Source: Planctomycetota bacterium
GTDB taxonomy: Bacteria > Planctomycetota > Phycisphaerae > UBA1845 > PWPN01
DNA: 64,000 nt
NCBI GenBank assembly: GCA_022711465.1
Contig: JAKLEZ010000006.1
Span: 186,001-250,000 of the forward strand
Direction: 5' to 3'
Shown one piece after another: positions 1 to 8,230 of the stretch. The position numbers and the translations under genes are program-made. The first letter of the stretch is position 1. Each line of letters opens with the position of its first letter. The notes beneath the pieces were generated by a model. That model searched no databases. It saw only the letters and a list, made by a program, of their open reading frames with translations, and was not told the origin of the DNA.

Positions 1-2
1 TG

Positions 3-518
3 GCCGATCCGGTTCTTCTCGAACGCCACTTCACATTTGACTCCGCTGAGGGTTGGCGGGCAGCGCGGGTGCTCGCCGCGTACCTCGATCATCGCCGAGG
101 GAAGGAGCGATACTTGCTGGCCGTGCCGGACATCCACGCCGCATCGCCGCTCATCATCGACTCCGGCGCCAGGGTGATGGCCTACGGCGGCTTCTCCGGC
201 ACCGACCCCATTCTGAGCGTGACACAGTTCTCGGAGATGGTCAGGGAGGGGGAATTGCGGTTCGCCCTCCTCTCCTCAGAGCCGCGTCCCGGCAGACCTG
301 TCGATCACCACGACGCGATTGCGGCCTGGGTTCGGGAGCATGGCCGGGAGGTTCCTCGCGCTGAGTGGATGCCGATCGAACCGAGGAGGAATGACGGGCG
401 GTTGCCGCCATCGCCGTGGGGCGAGGTCGCCCCGATGCTGCTTCGGCTGTACCAAGGACCTAGCTGTCGGCTGTACGAATGCGGGCCCGCAGGCACGGCC
501 ACGCGCGCGGCGCCCTGA
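3..518 (+). CDS. ArnT-like membrane glycosyltransferase, C-terminal part (partial)
   Basis: The reading frame is open from the first bases of the window, so the start lies upstream and only about the last 170 residues are seen. The stretch with YLLAVPD, then APLII-like residues (SPLIID), then MAYGGFSGTDPIL matches the soluble C-terminal domain of family 39 glycosyltransferases of the YkcB/ArnT type, which transfer sugars from polyprenyl-phosphate donors outside the membrane. The membrane-spanning catalytic half is not in the window, so activity cannot be judged. The last 50 or so residues (Cys and Pro rich after RLYQGPSC) look poorly conserved. It stands alone, convergent with the next gene. 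Assignment rests on recognition of this C-terminal signature. Confidence 0.72.
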   Translation, partial: ADPVLLERHFTFDSAEGWRAARVLAAYLDHRRGKERYLLAVPDIHAASPLIIDSGARVMAYGGFSGTDPILSVTQFSEMVREGELRFALLSSEPRPGRPVDHHDAIAAWVREHGREVPRAEWMPIEPRRNDGRLPPSPWGEVAPMLLRLYQGPSCRLYECGPAGTATRAAP

Positions 519-539
519 GGAGCGGGTGAGTCCTCCGGG

Positions 540-1592
540 TCAAATCCCCACCTGCCGGCGAATGGCCGCGATCAGGTCCTTGCAGCCGTGGCGGACGGGA
601 TCGGCGGCGGGCAAGCCGGCGTCACCGGCGATCTTGCGGACTGCGGCCTCGGCATCCTCAGCGGTCATCCGGGCGGTGTTGACCGCGACGGCCACGACCT
701 TGCCGGGGTGGAGTGGAGCCAGCAGGGCCTCGTTGATCGCGATCTGCTGCCTGATGGGAGCCACCGGACAGTCGGGCCAGTCGTTATGCAGCAACCGGTC
801 CGGGCGACAGACGATGACCATGGCGTCCGGGCACGAGCCGTGGAGCAAGCCGAGTGTCACGGCCGAGTAGCCTGGATGCTCAATGGAGCCCTGGCCCTCG
901 ACGAAGCACATGTCCTTGTCGGCCACATGCTCGACGAGCAGTTCGGTTGCTCCGGCGGTGAAATCGGAGATCACGTGGTCGATGGCGATGCCCCAGCCTT
1001 CGATCATGATGCCGGTCTGGCCGGTGGCCACGAAAGCGGCGTTCAGTCCCTGGCGAACGGCTTCCTTGCGCAGCTCGAGGGCGGTGACCATTTTGCCGAC
1101 GTCGCAATCGATGCCGATGGTGAGGACGCGTTTGGCCCGGGTGTAGCGGGCCCTGCCTCGGGCGATGTGTCGGATCTGGCCGGCGTCGCGGACATCGTGG
1201 AGCTTGGCGTTGTTGGCTTCAGCCAGCTCGGCCAGCTCGGGATCGTCGCGGAGCATGACGTGCAGGCCGCTGATGATGCTCAGTCCGGCCTTGAGGGCGT
1301 CCAGCAGGTGGCGGCGCATTCGATCGGGCAGACCGCCGCCGGTGGGAGCGATCCCGATGAGCAGTGCATCCGGCTGGAGCGGCAGGGTGTCGGCCACGCT
1401 GGCGACGATCGGCAGGTCGGGGAGGCCGGGGATGAAATCGCCGAGCGGCTTGCCTGCATTGACCGAGTCGAGCACGGCCACACAATCCTGTGGGCGGTAG
1501 CGCATCACCGACGAACCGGTCTTGGACTCGAAGATGCCCAGTGATCCTTCGGTCAGGATGAGCAGACGTCGATACAGCATTTCGAAGAGCAT
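540..1592 (-). CDS. DUF1611 / DgcN-like P-loop protein
   Basis: About 350 residues. The central P-loop GIDCDVGKMVTALEL (near residues 159-173), followed by GQTGIMIEGWG and VEGQGSIEHPGYSAVTLGLLHG, is the signature of the DUF1611 family. Some members (DgcN) are reported as D-amino acid or D-glutamate N-acetyltransferases acting with a dipeptide epimerase; no epimerase gene is nearby, so that role is only a family inference. The start is placed at the ATG at 1592, which has GGAG five bases upstream. An upstream in-frame TTG at 1640 would add 16 residues that do not look conserved. The gene follows dsbD on the same strand by 69 bases and may be cotranscribed with it. Confidence 0.8.
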   Translation of the reverse strand: MLFEMLYRRLLILTEGSLGIFESKTGSSVMRYRPQDCVAVLDSVNAGKPLGDFIPGLPDLPIVASVADTLPLQPDALLIGIAPTGGGLPDRMRRHLLDALKAGLSIISGLHVMLRDDPELAELAEANNAKLHDVRDAGQIRHIARGRARYTRAKRVLTIGIDCDVGKMVTALELRKEAVRQGLNAAFVATGQTGIMIEGWGIAIDHVISDFTAGATELLVEHVADKDMCFVEGQGSIEHPGYSAVTLGLLHGSCPDAMVIVCRPDRLLHNDWPDCPVAPIRQQIAINEALLAPLHPGKVVAVAVNTARMTAEDAEAAVRKIAGDAGLPAADPVRHGCKDLIAAIRRQVGI

Positions 1593-1661
1593 GGGGGCTC
1601 CAGAAGTCGCTGTCAGTCTTTCGCTGTCAGCCACCAGCAATACCGGAACGGGTGCTCACGG

Positions 1662-4163
1662 TCAACTGATTGGAGGGCGCTCGGAGCGCTCCGCTGGAGC
1701 TTGTTCCTTGCGGCTCGGGCCGGCGCGGCGAAGTGCGTCGAGCACCGCGCGTTGGGTCAGTATCTCGTCGAGCAGGATCGGGTCGTCGGGCTGATGGGCC
1801 GGAATGATGACGTACATCGGCACTCCCGAGCGTTTGAAGCGGTCGAGATCCTCCTTGATCTCGGGGTTGAACGAGGTGTAGTCGGCCCTGAATGGAAGGA
1901 CGCCGCCCTCCCGTATTGCCTGTCTGACCGCCGCGGTGTTGAGAACCAGCTTCTCGTTGGCCTTGCAGTTGACGCACCATTCGGCGGTGTAGTCGATCAG
2001 GACGGTTCGGCCCGCGTTCACCTCTGCCAGGGCTTTCGCTCGGGTGTAGGGCAACCAGGGGATTTCGTCGCCGGACCAGTCGAGTGCGCCGCGCTCTCCG
2101 GCCATACTCCCGAGCCGCAACCTGTCCTGGGTCGCGAGGAGGTCCGGGATCGTGTTCCAGTAGCGGAAGCACACCAGCCAACCGCCGACGAGCACGGCAC
2201 CGCAGGCCGCGTAGGACATCGCTCTTGTTGTCCGTGGATCGCCGAAGCGCACGTGACCGTACAGCCAGGCAGCCGCTGCGACGCAGAGCAGGAAGGCCAA
2301 GGTCTGAATCAAGCCTCGCCCGCCGAGTTGGGTGGACAACGGATTCAGCAGAAAGACCACCGTGCCCAGCAGGCAGAACGCCATGACGTGTTCGAAAGTC
2401 TTCATCCACGGCCCGGCCTTGGGCACGACTTTCAGCCAAGCCGGCTTGGCCGCCAGGATCGCGTAAGGCAGGGCCATACCCAGGCCTGCGACCATGAAGA
2501 TCATCACGCCAGCAAATGGAGTCTGCTGAACCGCGAAGGCGATCGCGACACTGAGGAAAGGCGCGGTGCAGGCCGTACCCAGCAGCGTGGCCAGCAGGCC
2601 CATGCCGAAGGCGCTGAGGTGGCCTTCCTGTTGGACCTTGTCACCGAGCTCGTTCACCACCCGCGGTGGGTAGATGGCGAAGACACCGAACAGGCTCATG
2701 GCGAAGGCGGTCACGACCGCGGCCAGGCCGATGGTGACTTGCGGCCGCTGGAACAAGCCGCCCCACTGCTGACCCAAGCCGACGATCAGAACGCCCAGCA
2801 CCGCGAACGAGACCAAGATGCCTGCGGAGAAGGCGAGGCCGAGAGTGAAGACCCGGATTCGGCTTTCCTTGGCTTGCTGCACGAAGGAGAGGATCTTGAT
2901 CGAGATCACCGGGAGCACGCAGGGCATGAGATTGAGGATGAGCCCTCCCAGGAAGGCCATGATCAGGTAACCCAGGAGGCCCAACCGGGCGAGAGAGGCC
3001 TGCAGGCGCTGCAGCCAGGACTGATCGGGCTCAGCGGGGCCCCCCTGGCCTGCTTTGGCTTCTACCGGCAGGGTGTTCGAGGTTGAAGTCGGTGCGGCTC
3101 CAAACAGATCCGTATGAGCGGGGGTCACTTCCTCGTCGGGTCGGGCGACCGGGAGAGTCAGTTCCCACTCGGCGGCGGTTGGCCTCTGACAGGACAAGGT
3201 CTTGTCGTCGCAGGCCTGGTATGTGGCCACGCCGCTGATGCGGAGTTCCTCAGCATCGATTCGCTTATCCGCTTCCACGGGCAGGAGCACCACCGCGCGG
3301 CCGGTGTACAGGGACATCTCGCCGATCTCGCTCTTCTTGACGGTCGCCGGCGGGAAGACGGGCCGGCCGATGATCAGCCCCTCGGTGGCGTCGTTGAAGA
3401 CCTCGGTGGGGATGAGCCCCTCGATCGTCGGCTTGTTCGAGTTGAGGTGCTGATGGTCCTCGATCTCCAGAACGACGGCCACCTGGAACCTGGAGCCGGG
3501 CTTGATTTTGTCCACACTGGCTGCGACCCAGAGTTTTTTGAGGTTCCTGGCCTGGTCCATGGGCAGGGGCAAAACGTCCTGGGCACGGCTGAAGAGGTCC
3601 GTGTTGGCCGGTTTGGCTTCGTTTGGCGCGGAGACCGCGGGCAGTTCGACGGACAGGTCCTGGCTCTCCTGTTTACATAACTCTTTACACACCAGCCACT
3701 TAGCCTTGACGGAGATCGTGACCTTTCCTCCCGCGGCAAGGTTCTCGGGCACGGCGAGGGTGGTGAGCAGGATCGGGTCATCGGACATGATGAAGGTGTG
3801 GTCGCCGACGGCGTCGATGTGCCGAGTAGGCGGAGGGAATCGTACGGGCCCGACGCTGAAACCTGGGGGCAGTTGCCATGTGAACGACGGCTCCAGTCCG
3901 CCCTCGCCCCGGTTCCGCCAGTAGATGTGCCAATCGGACTTGATCGCGAATGCCAAGGCCAATCCGATCTTCTGGCCGGGCGCCACGGCGGTCTTGTCGG
4001 CCAGGAGCCGGACCCTGGCCACGGTGCCCTCTTCGGATTCGGCGGTCGATCCACCGGGCGTCAAGAGCAGTGGTGTATTGGACGCCGCCCACGTGGCTGA
4101 GGCGAACAGGCTGACTGCGCCAAACGAAGCCAAGACGGTACAGAGGCGTTGCCAGGGTCCCAT
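1662..4163 (-). CDS. Thiol:disulfide interchange protein, ScsB/DsbD family
   Basis: About 833 residues with the three-part DsbD architecture. A signal peptide (WQRLCTVLASFGAVSLFASA) leads into a periplasmic N-terminal domain with a Cys pair in CKELC (about residue 161). A membrane domain of about eight helices (residues 395-670) carries the two redox cysteines in NLMPCVLPV and LLGTACTAPF. A C-terminal thioredoxin domain has AEWCVNCK (about residue 731). Such proteins move electrons from cytoplasmic thioredoxin to periplasmic partners. The start chosen is the ATG at 4163, with GTGAGG six bases upstream. An ATG at 4202 overlaps a TATAAT box and would put extra residues before the signal peptide. 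The N-terminal domain resembles ScsB more than Escherichia coli DsbD. Confidence 0.88.
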   Translation of the reverse strand: MGPWQRLCTVLASFGAVSLFASATWAASNTPLLLTPGGSTAESEEGTVARVRLLADKTAVAPGQKIGLALAFAIKSDWHIYWRNRGEGGLEPSFTWQLPPGFSVGPVRFPPPTRHIDAVGDHTFIMSDDPILLTTLAVPENLAAGGKVTISVKAKWLVCKELCKQESQDLSVELPAVSAPNEAKPANTDLFSRAQDVLPLPMDQARNLKKLWVAASVDKIKPGSRFQVAVVLEIEDHQHLNSNKPTIEGLIPTEVFNDATEGLIIGRPVFPPATVKKSEIGEMSLYTGRAVVLLPVEADKRIDAEELRISGVATYQACDDKTLSCQRPTAAEWELTLPVARPDEEVTPAHTDLFGAAPTSTSNTLPVEAKAGQGGPAEPDQSWLQRLQASLARLGLLGYLIMAFLGGLILNLMPCVLPVISIKILSFVQQAKESRIRVFTLGLAFSAGILVSFAVLGVLIVGLGQQWGGLFQRPQVTIGLAAVVTAFAMSLFGVFAIYPPRVVNELGDKVQQEGHLSAFGMGLLATLLGTACTAPFLSVAIAFAVQQTPFAGVMIFMVAGLGMALPYAILAAKPAWLKVVPKAGPWMKTFEHVMAFCLLGTVVFLLNPLSTQLGGRGLIQTLAFLLCVAAAAWLYGHVRFGDPRTTRAMSYAACGAVLVGGWLVCFRYWNTIPDLLATQDRLRLGSMAGERGALDWSGDEIPWLPYTRAKALAEVNAGRTVLIDYTAEWCVNCKANEKLVLNTAAVRQAIREGGVLPFRADYTSFNPEIKEDLDRFKRSGVPMYVIIPAHQPDDPILLDEILTQRAVLDALRRAGPSRKEQAPAERSERPPIS

Positions 4164-4200
4164 GCACATCCTCACTGCTGAGAGAACACAACGGGTGACC

Positions 4201-4206
4201 ATTATA
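4201..4206 (-). promoter_or_regulatory. Putative -10 box for the dsbD-like gene
   Basis: A perfect TATAAT hexamer sits 37 bases upstream of the preferred start codon at 4163. No good -35 hexamer is found 16-18 bases further upstream, so this is a weak prediction. If it is real, transcription would begin around 4190-4195, inside the longer version of the reading frame, which supports the inner start. Confidence 0.3.
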
Positions 4207-4443
4207 TCCCGGCTTCACGGACTGCCTATCCCGGCGTTGCGGACCGGATGGCCGGAAGTGCGAAGCGAGAGTTGAGAAGTGAGCAAGGGGTGGGCGGGGT
4301 GACCGCCGGGGGGAGCTGTCGCGAAGTGCCGAGAAGCGGTCGGTGAGTCGCGGTGGGCGTTCAGCTCCAAGCGATCAGCAAGAGAAAAGAGGTTGAATCG
4401 CCAAGAGGAGGAGACGCGAGGAGTTGAACATGACCAGACAACG

Positions 4444-4483
4444 GCGACGCGGACGACCTAAAAAAGCATCCTGACACCTTTTT
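4444..4483. repeat. Dispersed repeat, copy 1 (GTGTCAGG element)
   Basis: A 40-bp unit beginning GCGACGCGGACGACCT and ending CCTGACACCTTTTT. Read on the minus strand, AAAAAG and CTTTTT flank GTGTCAGGATG, so it could fold as a small AT-stem hairpin. A second copy with a few substitutions and a small indel begins 47 bases later. Short palindromic elements with this GTGTCAGG core are familiar to me from Planctomycetota and other environmental genomes, but their mobility here is inference. Confidence 0.55.
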
Positions 4484-4490
4484 GGGGCCG

Positions 4491-4528
4491 GCGACACGGA
4501 CGGCCTAAAAATCAACCTGACACCTTTT
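4491..4528. repeat. Dispersed repeat, copy 2, overlapping the PEP-CTERM gene end
   Basis: A 38-bp copy (GCGACACGGACGGCCT, then AAAATCAACCTGACACCTTTT) of the preceding element, in the same orientation. Its right part encodes the final KRCQVDF and the TAG stop of the PEP-CTERM protein on the minus strand, so the element provides the present end of that gene. Confidence 0.6.
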
Positions 4529-5188
4529 CCGCCGAAGGAGTGTTACGCCGAGTCCGAGCAGGAGGAGCATGGTAGGCTCGGGGACGCCGGTGATCTCGAG
4601 ATTGTCGAAGGCGAACTTGTCGTTGCCGGGGCCTTCGACCAGGTCATCCAGCCGAAGCTGGACGAACGGGCGATTGTTGAGCGCGGTGGTGCCGGCCAGA
4701 TCGAGCACAACAGTACCCCAGGTGTCGGTCGACCAGCCAGGGGTGATGGCCCGGTTGTCGGCGACCTGAGTCCACGCCCCGTCGCTGGTCGTGCGGTAGG
4801 CGAAGTCGAAGCTGACCGCCAGCTCGGACTTGTAGTCCCAACGGACCTTCAAGGCGCTGAAGCCGGCGGTATTGAGGGTGATGATCGCCGCGGCATCGTT
4901 TTCCGATCCGGACTTGTTGATGTCATCCCATGCCGCCGCCTGGCCAGCGATGTGGGCAACGCCGGCGGCGTCGGTGTAGGCGATGCCGTTCTTGCCGTTG
5001 GTGTCAACGCCGCTGCCGTACAGTACCAGGGTCGGCGGGGTGACGGTATTGAAGTAAGCCGGCTTTTCGGTGTAGTACGCGCTACTATCGCCGAAATCCC
5101 AGACCGCCAACACAGCAGCCAAAGAAGGCTGGGAGAAGAGTAGCACCCCCGCGACGACACTGATCGTGCCCGCTTTGCGCGCTTTCAT
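4505..5188 (-). CDS. PEP-CTERM sorted secreted protein of unknown function
   Basis: A 227-residue exported protein. The N-terminus is a signal peptide (about residues 1-24, ending near PSLAA). The middle is a beta-rich region with the FAFDNLEITG segment typical before the sorting tail. The tail is VPEPTMLLLLGLGVTLLRRKR: the PEP motif, a membrane helix and a basic cluster recognised by the exosortase/PEP-CTERM system for surface export. GGAGGGA stands just upstream of the ATG, a strong ribosome binding site. After the basic cluster the protein carries CQVDF, encoded by an intergenic repeat copy, which is unusual because these tails normally end within a few residues of the Arg/Lys cluster. No catalytic motif is visible in the middle. 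No exosortase is in the window. Confidence 0.85.
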   Translation of the reverse strand: MKARKAGTISVVAGVLLFSQPSLAAVLAVWDFGDSSAYYTEKPAYFNTVTPPTLVLYGSGVDTNGKNGIAYTDAAGVAHIAGQAAAWDDINKSGSENDAAAIITLNTAGFSALKVRWDYKSELAVSFDFAYRTTSDGAWTQVADNRAITPGWSTDTWGTVVLDLAGTTALNNRPFVQLRLDDLVEGPGNDKFAFDNLEITGVPEPTMLLLLGLGVTLLRRKRCQVDF

Positions 5189-5437
5189 CTTATCCCTCCA
5201 GAGTCAGGAAACCCATTCGTTCTTGAGGCCTTGACGGCTGTATCCAGCCATAGATCAGTATGGGGTCCTCGATCGGAGAAGTCAATTCTCCTCCATTTTC
5301 GGGGTGAGCGAGAGGAGGTTGAAGTCGCTAGGCGAACAGCTGTGCGGACAAGCGCACGGGCGCAAGTCCCTGGATCTGAATATGGTTCTGAATGACAGGA
5401 CCCTTCGATCCCGGGAGGCCCGGTCCATGTCGGGGTT

Positions 5438-6616
5438 TCAGGCCAAGAGTGTGACGCCGAACGTACGGCGGCGGGTGAGGCGGTTGATGGCCGGGACGCA
5501 AGTGTTAGCCAGGAGCAGCGCCCAGTAGGCCTCTGCGGGGAGTCCCACGACGGTTCTGAGGATCATGGCTGTTCCGCCGATAATCAGGCCGAACAGCAGA
5601 TGGCCGCGGGCGGTGAGGGGGGAACTGGTCGGATCGGCCGCCAGGATGAACAGGACCAGGGGGAACGCTCCGGCGGTGAGCTGGTAGGCGACATAGGCCA
5701 GGCCCACGGGCAGGCCTTCGTTGAAGAGAAGTCCCGGGAACCACTGACTCTGGACAGGCTGACCCTGCGGCTGGAACTGCACGGGGGCGATCAGGGCGAC
5801 GGTCGTGGCCGCCGCCAGGCCGGCCAGCAGGGTGGACCATCGCAGGAAGCCACGCCAGGTCAGCAACAGACCGGCCAGCAGGATTGCCAGGACAGGCGCC
5901 TCGCCGAGCGAGCCGCCGGCCACACCGAAGAGGGTATCGGGCCAAGGGGGCATGGCATCGCTCACCAGCCGAGCGACGGCCTCGGCGGGCGATCCAGTGG
6001 CATCGACCGGGAGTACCGAGCGAAGCTGGTCGACCGGCCGGTTCACGCTCCAGGCCTCGATGCCGGGCGGCAGCGGCTGGCTGCTCCACTGGGCCAGGGG
6101 GGACAGATCTCTCGCCAGGTAGAGGTTACCTGAACCCAAGCGTTCAGAAGCCAGCACTGGCCAGCGCGCGGGGCTGAGTTGCGTTTCGAAGAGGAGTTGG
6201 GCGATGACCCGTCCGAGGGCCACTGGGTGCCAGACGTAGTTGCCGATCCCCCCCTGGATCATCTGGCCGGCCAGCACGGCCAGTGCGGAGGTTGTGACCA
6301 CGACCTCCCAACCCACCGTGGGCGGCAAGGTGCAGGCGACCAGCATGCCCACGAGGAGCGTGTAGCTCTCGGACCACGATCGCCCGCGCCAGGTCAGGGC
6401 GTTGAACGCCGCCTCGACCAGTAGGGCCACCGCCACGGCGATCGCCAGGACGCGAATCGTGTGCCAGCCGAACAGGGCGAGTCCTGCGGCGCAGAGGATG
6501 GCTACCGCCAGCATCAGCGTCAGGGTCATCGGGGCAGGGCCGGTCACGCCCCGCCAATGCGGCGGATCCACAAGTCGCAAGGTTCCAGGCGGTGGCAACT
6601 GCGCGTCGCTCAGCAC
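5438..6616 (-). CDS. rnfD: RnfD-like membrane subunit (RnfD/NqrB family)
   Basis: About 392 residues and eight to ten hydrophobic helices. Family landmarks are GGIGNYVWHPVALGR (the NPAxxGR region), GGSLGEAPVLAILLAGLLLTWRG, FILAADPTSSPLTARG and a basic C-terminal end after NRLTRRRTFG. RnfD/NqrB subunits form part of the ion-pumping electron transport complex and carry covalent FMN on the Thr of an SGAT motif. Here the corresponding place reads DATGSPAEA, so the usual attachment motif is not recognisable. The start is uncertain: the GTG at 6616 is chosen because the frame further upstream lacks family similarity. It follows rnfC closely, but no rnfA, B, E or G follows. Function as a true Rnf subunit is therefore open. 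Confidence 0.75.
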   Translation of the reverse strand: MLSDAQLPPPGTLRLVDPPHWRGVTGPAPMTLTLMLAVAILCAAGLALFGWHTIRVLAIAVAVALLVEAAFNALTWRGRSWSESYTLLVGMLVACTLPPTVGWEVVVTTSALAVLAGQMIQGGIGNYVWHPVALGRVIAQLLFETQLSPARWPVLASERLGSGNLYLARDLSPLAQWSSQPLPPGIEAWSVNRPVDQLRSVLPVDATGSPAEAVARLVSDAMPPWPDTLFGVAGGSLGEAPVLAILLAGLLLTWRGFLRWSTLLAGLAAATTVALIAPVQFQPQGQPVQSQWFPGLLFNEGLPVGLAYVAYQLTAGAFPLVLFILAADPTSSPLTARGHLLFGLIIGGTAMILRTVVGLPAEAYWALLLANTCVPAINRLTRRRTFGVTLLA

Positions 6617-6769
6617 TTGTCGCTCACTTTCCGCACCACATTGAGCCTCATGACCGAGTGAGCCCGGCGTCCCATTTGAGCCCTCACCGGCAAGACGGTG
6701 ATCGGGGAGGGTGGAGGGAGCTCGAACAAGGCCTTCTCGCCGGGGCCACACCTGCCTGAGCAGACCGAT

Positions 6770-8230
6770 TCACAGCGCATCGAGAGGTACCCGCTCCTTC
6801 AGGCGGCTGATGGACTCGGACAACGGCAGTTCGGCCGGGCAGATGCAGCTGCACAGGCCGCAACCCAGGCACGCGTGCGGGTGTAGGCTGGCGGCCGCGG
6901 TCCAGTCGCCGCGTTCATCACAGTCGAGCAGTGCCATCGGGTCGAGCCCGACCGGGCAGTCGTCCTGGCACCATCCGCAGCGAAGGCACAAGCCGGGATC
7001 GGGCACCCGATCGTGGTCGCGGTTCATGACCAGGATAGCGGTCGTTCGCCGGGTCACCACCGCGTCGAGGCACTCGATGGCCCGCCCGGTCATCGGGGGA
7101 CCGTCCACGAGCCGGACGGTCGTACCCACGACGCCCACGTGATTCAGGACATCGGCGAAGCTCGAACCAACGGGGATCCGGTATTCCCCTGGTTGACGGA
7201 CGCCGGGGCCGGTGACGACCACGACCGAATCGGTGATTGTCTTCCCGTTGAGCACCGCGTTGGCCAGCGAGGACAAGGCCTCGGGCTCCATCACGAGGGC
7301 GTGCACGTCCTCGGTCGTTTTTCCGCAGGGTGTCTCTCGGCCGGTGATGCACCAGGTGAGCAGAACCGGGGCCGCCTGGGGGTACTTATTCCCGAGTTGA
7401 ACGATCCGGAACGGCGTGTGGGCCGTTGCCTTTCTGGCGCGCATCAGGAGTCGACGGTCGGTCCGGTCAACGACCAGGCAAGCTCTCTCCGAGCCAAGGG
7501 CCTGTCTTACCCATAGGCCCGCTCGTACCACCGACTCGAGATCCTGAGCCATGCAAACGGACCGGTTTTCGAGCAAGGGGTCGCGGGCGAGCCCATTGAT
7601 GATGAAGTCCTGGATCCCGGCGTCGGCGGCATGGCGAAGCTGATCACCCAGTCCGATGGCCGGCTCGCGCCCGACGAGAATCCCCGCCCGATCGGCCAAC
7701 TCGGCGAGGCGTTCGAGGCCCGGGCGGCTGGAGAAGTCGGGCGAGGAGCCCATGGAGGATTCGAGGGCGGGCGTGAGCGTGTACTCCTCGGCAGGTCCGG
7801 TTTCGATGGTGACGGCCGGCACATCCGGCGACCAGGCGGTGCGTGCGCGGGAGAGGGCTACGACCCGGCCGGTGCGCGGGGAATGGACCGGCACTGCGCC
7901 CGGCCGAAGAGCTCGACCGATCAGCTGTCCCTCGGCCACCGCCTGTCCGACCTGGACGAGCGGTTCGCACGCCGGGCCGGCGTGCTGGATCATGGGCACG
8001 GTGAGCCGGGCGGGGCAGGGGAACTCCCGGATGGGCTCATGCTTGCCCACCTCCACCGGCGGGGACAGGTACAAGCCTCCATCAAACACCCGAGGGGTCG
8101 GCGGTAATCGGCGAAGACGAATGATCAGCACTCCATGCCGGTTCGTGATGCCGTCATTTGAGCGGGTGGGAAGCAGCATCGCAAGAAGGGAGACTCGTCG
8201 CACCAGACAGTCAATCGCTGTCCGCCTCAT
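6770..8230 (-). CDS. rnfC: RnfC-like electron transport protein with two 4Fe-4S clusters
   Basis: About 486 residues. It has a barrel-sandwich N-terminal region (GGLYLSPP to PVHSPRTGRVVAL), a flavodoxin-like middle and SLBB region, then two ferredoxin motifs: CLRCGWCQDDCP (about residue 418) and CLGCGLCSCICP (about residue 457). In RnfC the middle domain binds FMN and NADH through a GxGGAGFPT loop and an NGAECEP strand. Here these read ILVGREPAIGLG and NGLARDP, so NADH oxidation is doubtful. The ATG at 8230 overlaps the upstream stop as ATGA, suggesting coupled translation. A GTG at 8131 would fit the family N-terminus better, because the first 33 residues are atypical. Confidence 0.82.
   Translation of the reverse strand: MRRTAIDCLVRRVSLLAMLLPTRSNDGITNRHGVLIIRLRRLPPTPRVFDGGLYLSPPVEVGKHEPIREFPCPARLTVPMIQHAGPACEPLVQVGQAVAEGQLIGRALRPGAVPVHSPRTGRVVALSRARTAWSPDVPAVTIETGPAEEYTLTPALESSMGSSPDFSSRPGLERLAELADRAGILVGREPAIGLGDQLRHAADAGIQDFIINGLARDPLLENRSVCMAQDLESVVRAGLWVRQALGSERACLVVDRTDRRLLMRARKATAHTPFRIVQLGNKYPQAAPVLLTWCITGRETPCGKTTEDVHALVMEPEALSSLANAVLNGKTITDSVVVVTGPGVRQPGEYRIPVGSSFADVLNHVGVVGTTVRLVDGPPMTGRAIECLDAVVTRRTTAILVMNRDHDRVPDPGLCLRCGWCQDDCPVGLDPMALLDCDERGDWTAAASLHPHACLGCGLCSCICPAELPLSESISRLKERVPLDAL

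Larger units (their letters stand above)
4164..4504. other. Intergenic stretch between dsbD-like and PEP-CTERM genes
   Basis: No credible coding frame. It holds the putative -10 box, a GA-rich tract of short related words (GAAGTGCGAAGCGAGAGTTGAGAAGTGAG, split here as GAAGTGCGAAG and GAGTTGAGAAGTGAG, near 4255-4281), and the first copy of a 38-40 bp direct repeat. The second copy begins within this stretch and runs into the neighbouring gene. Confidence 0.5.
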
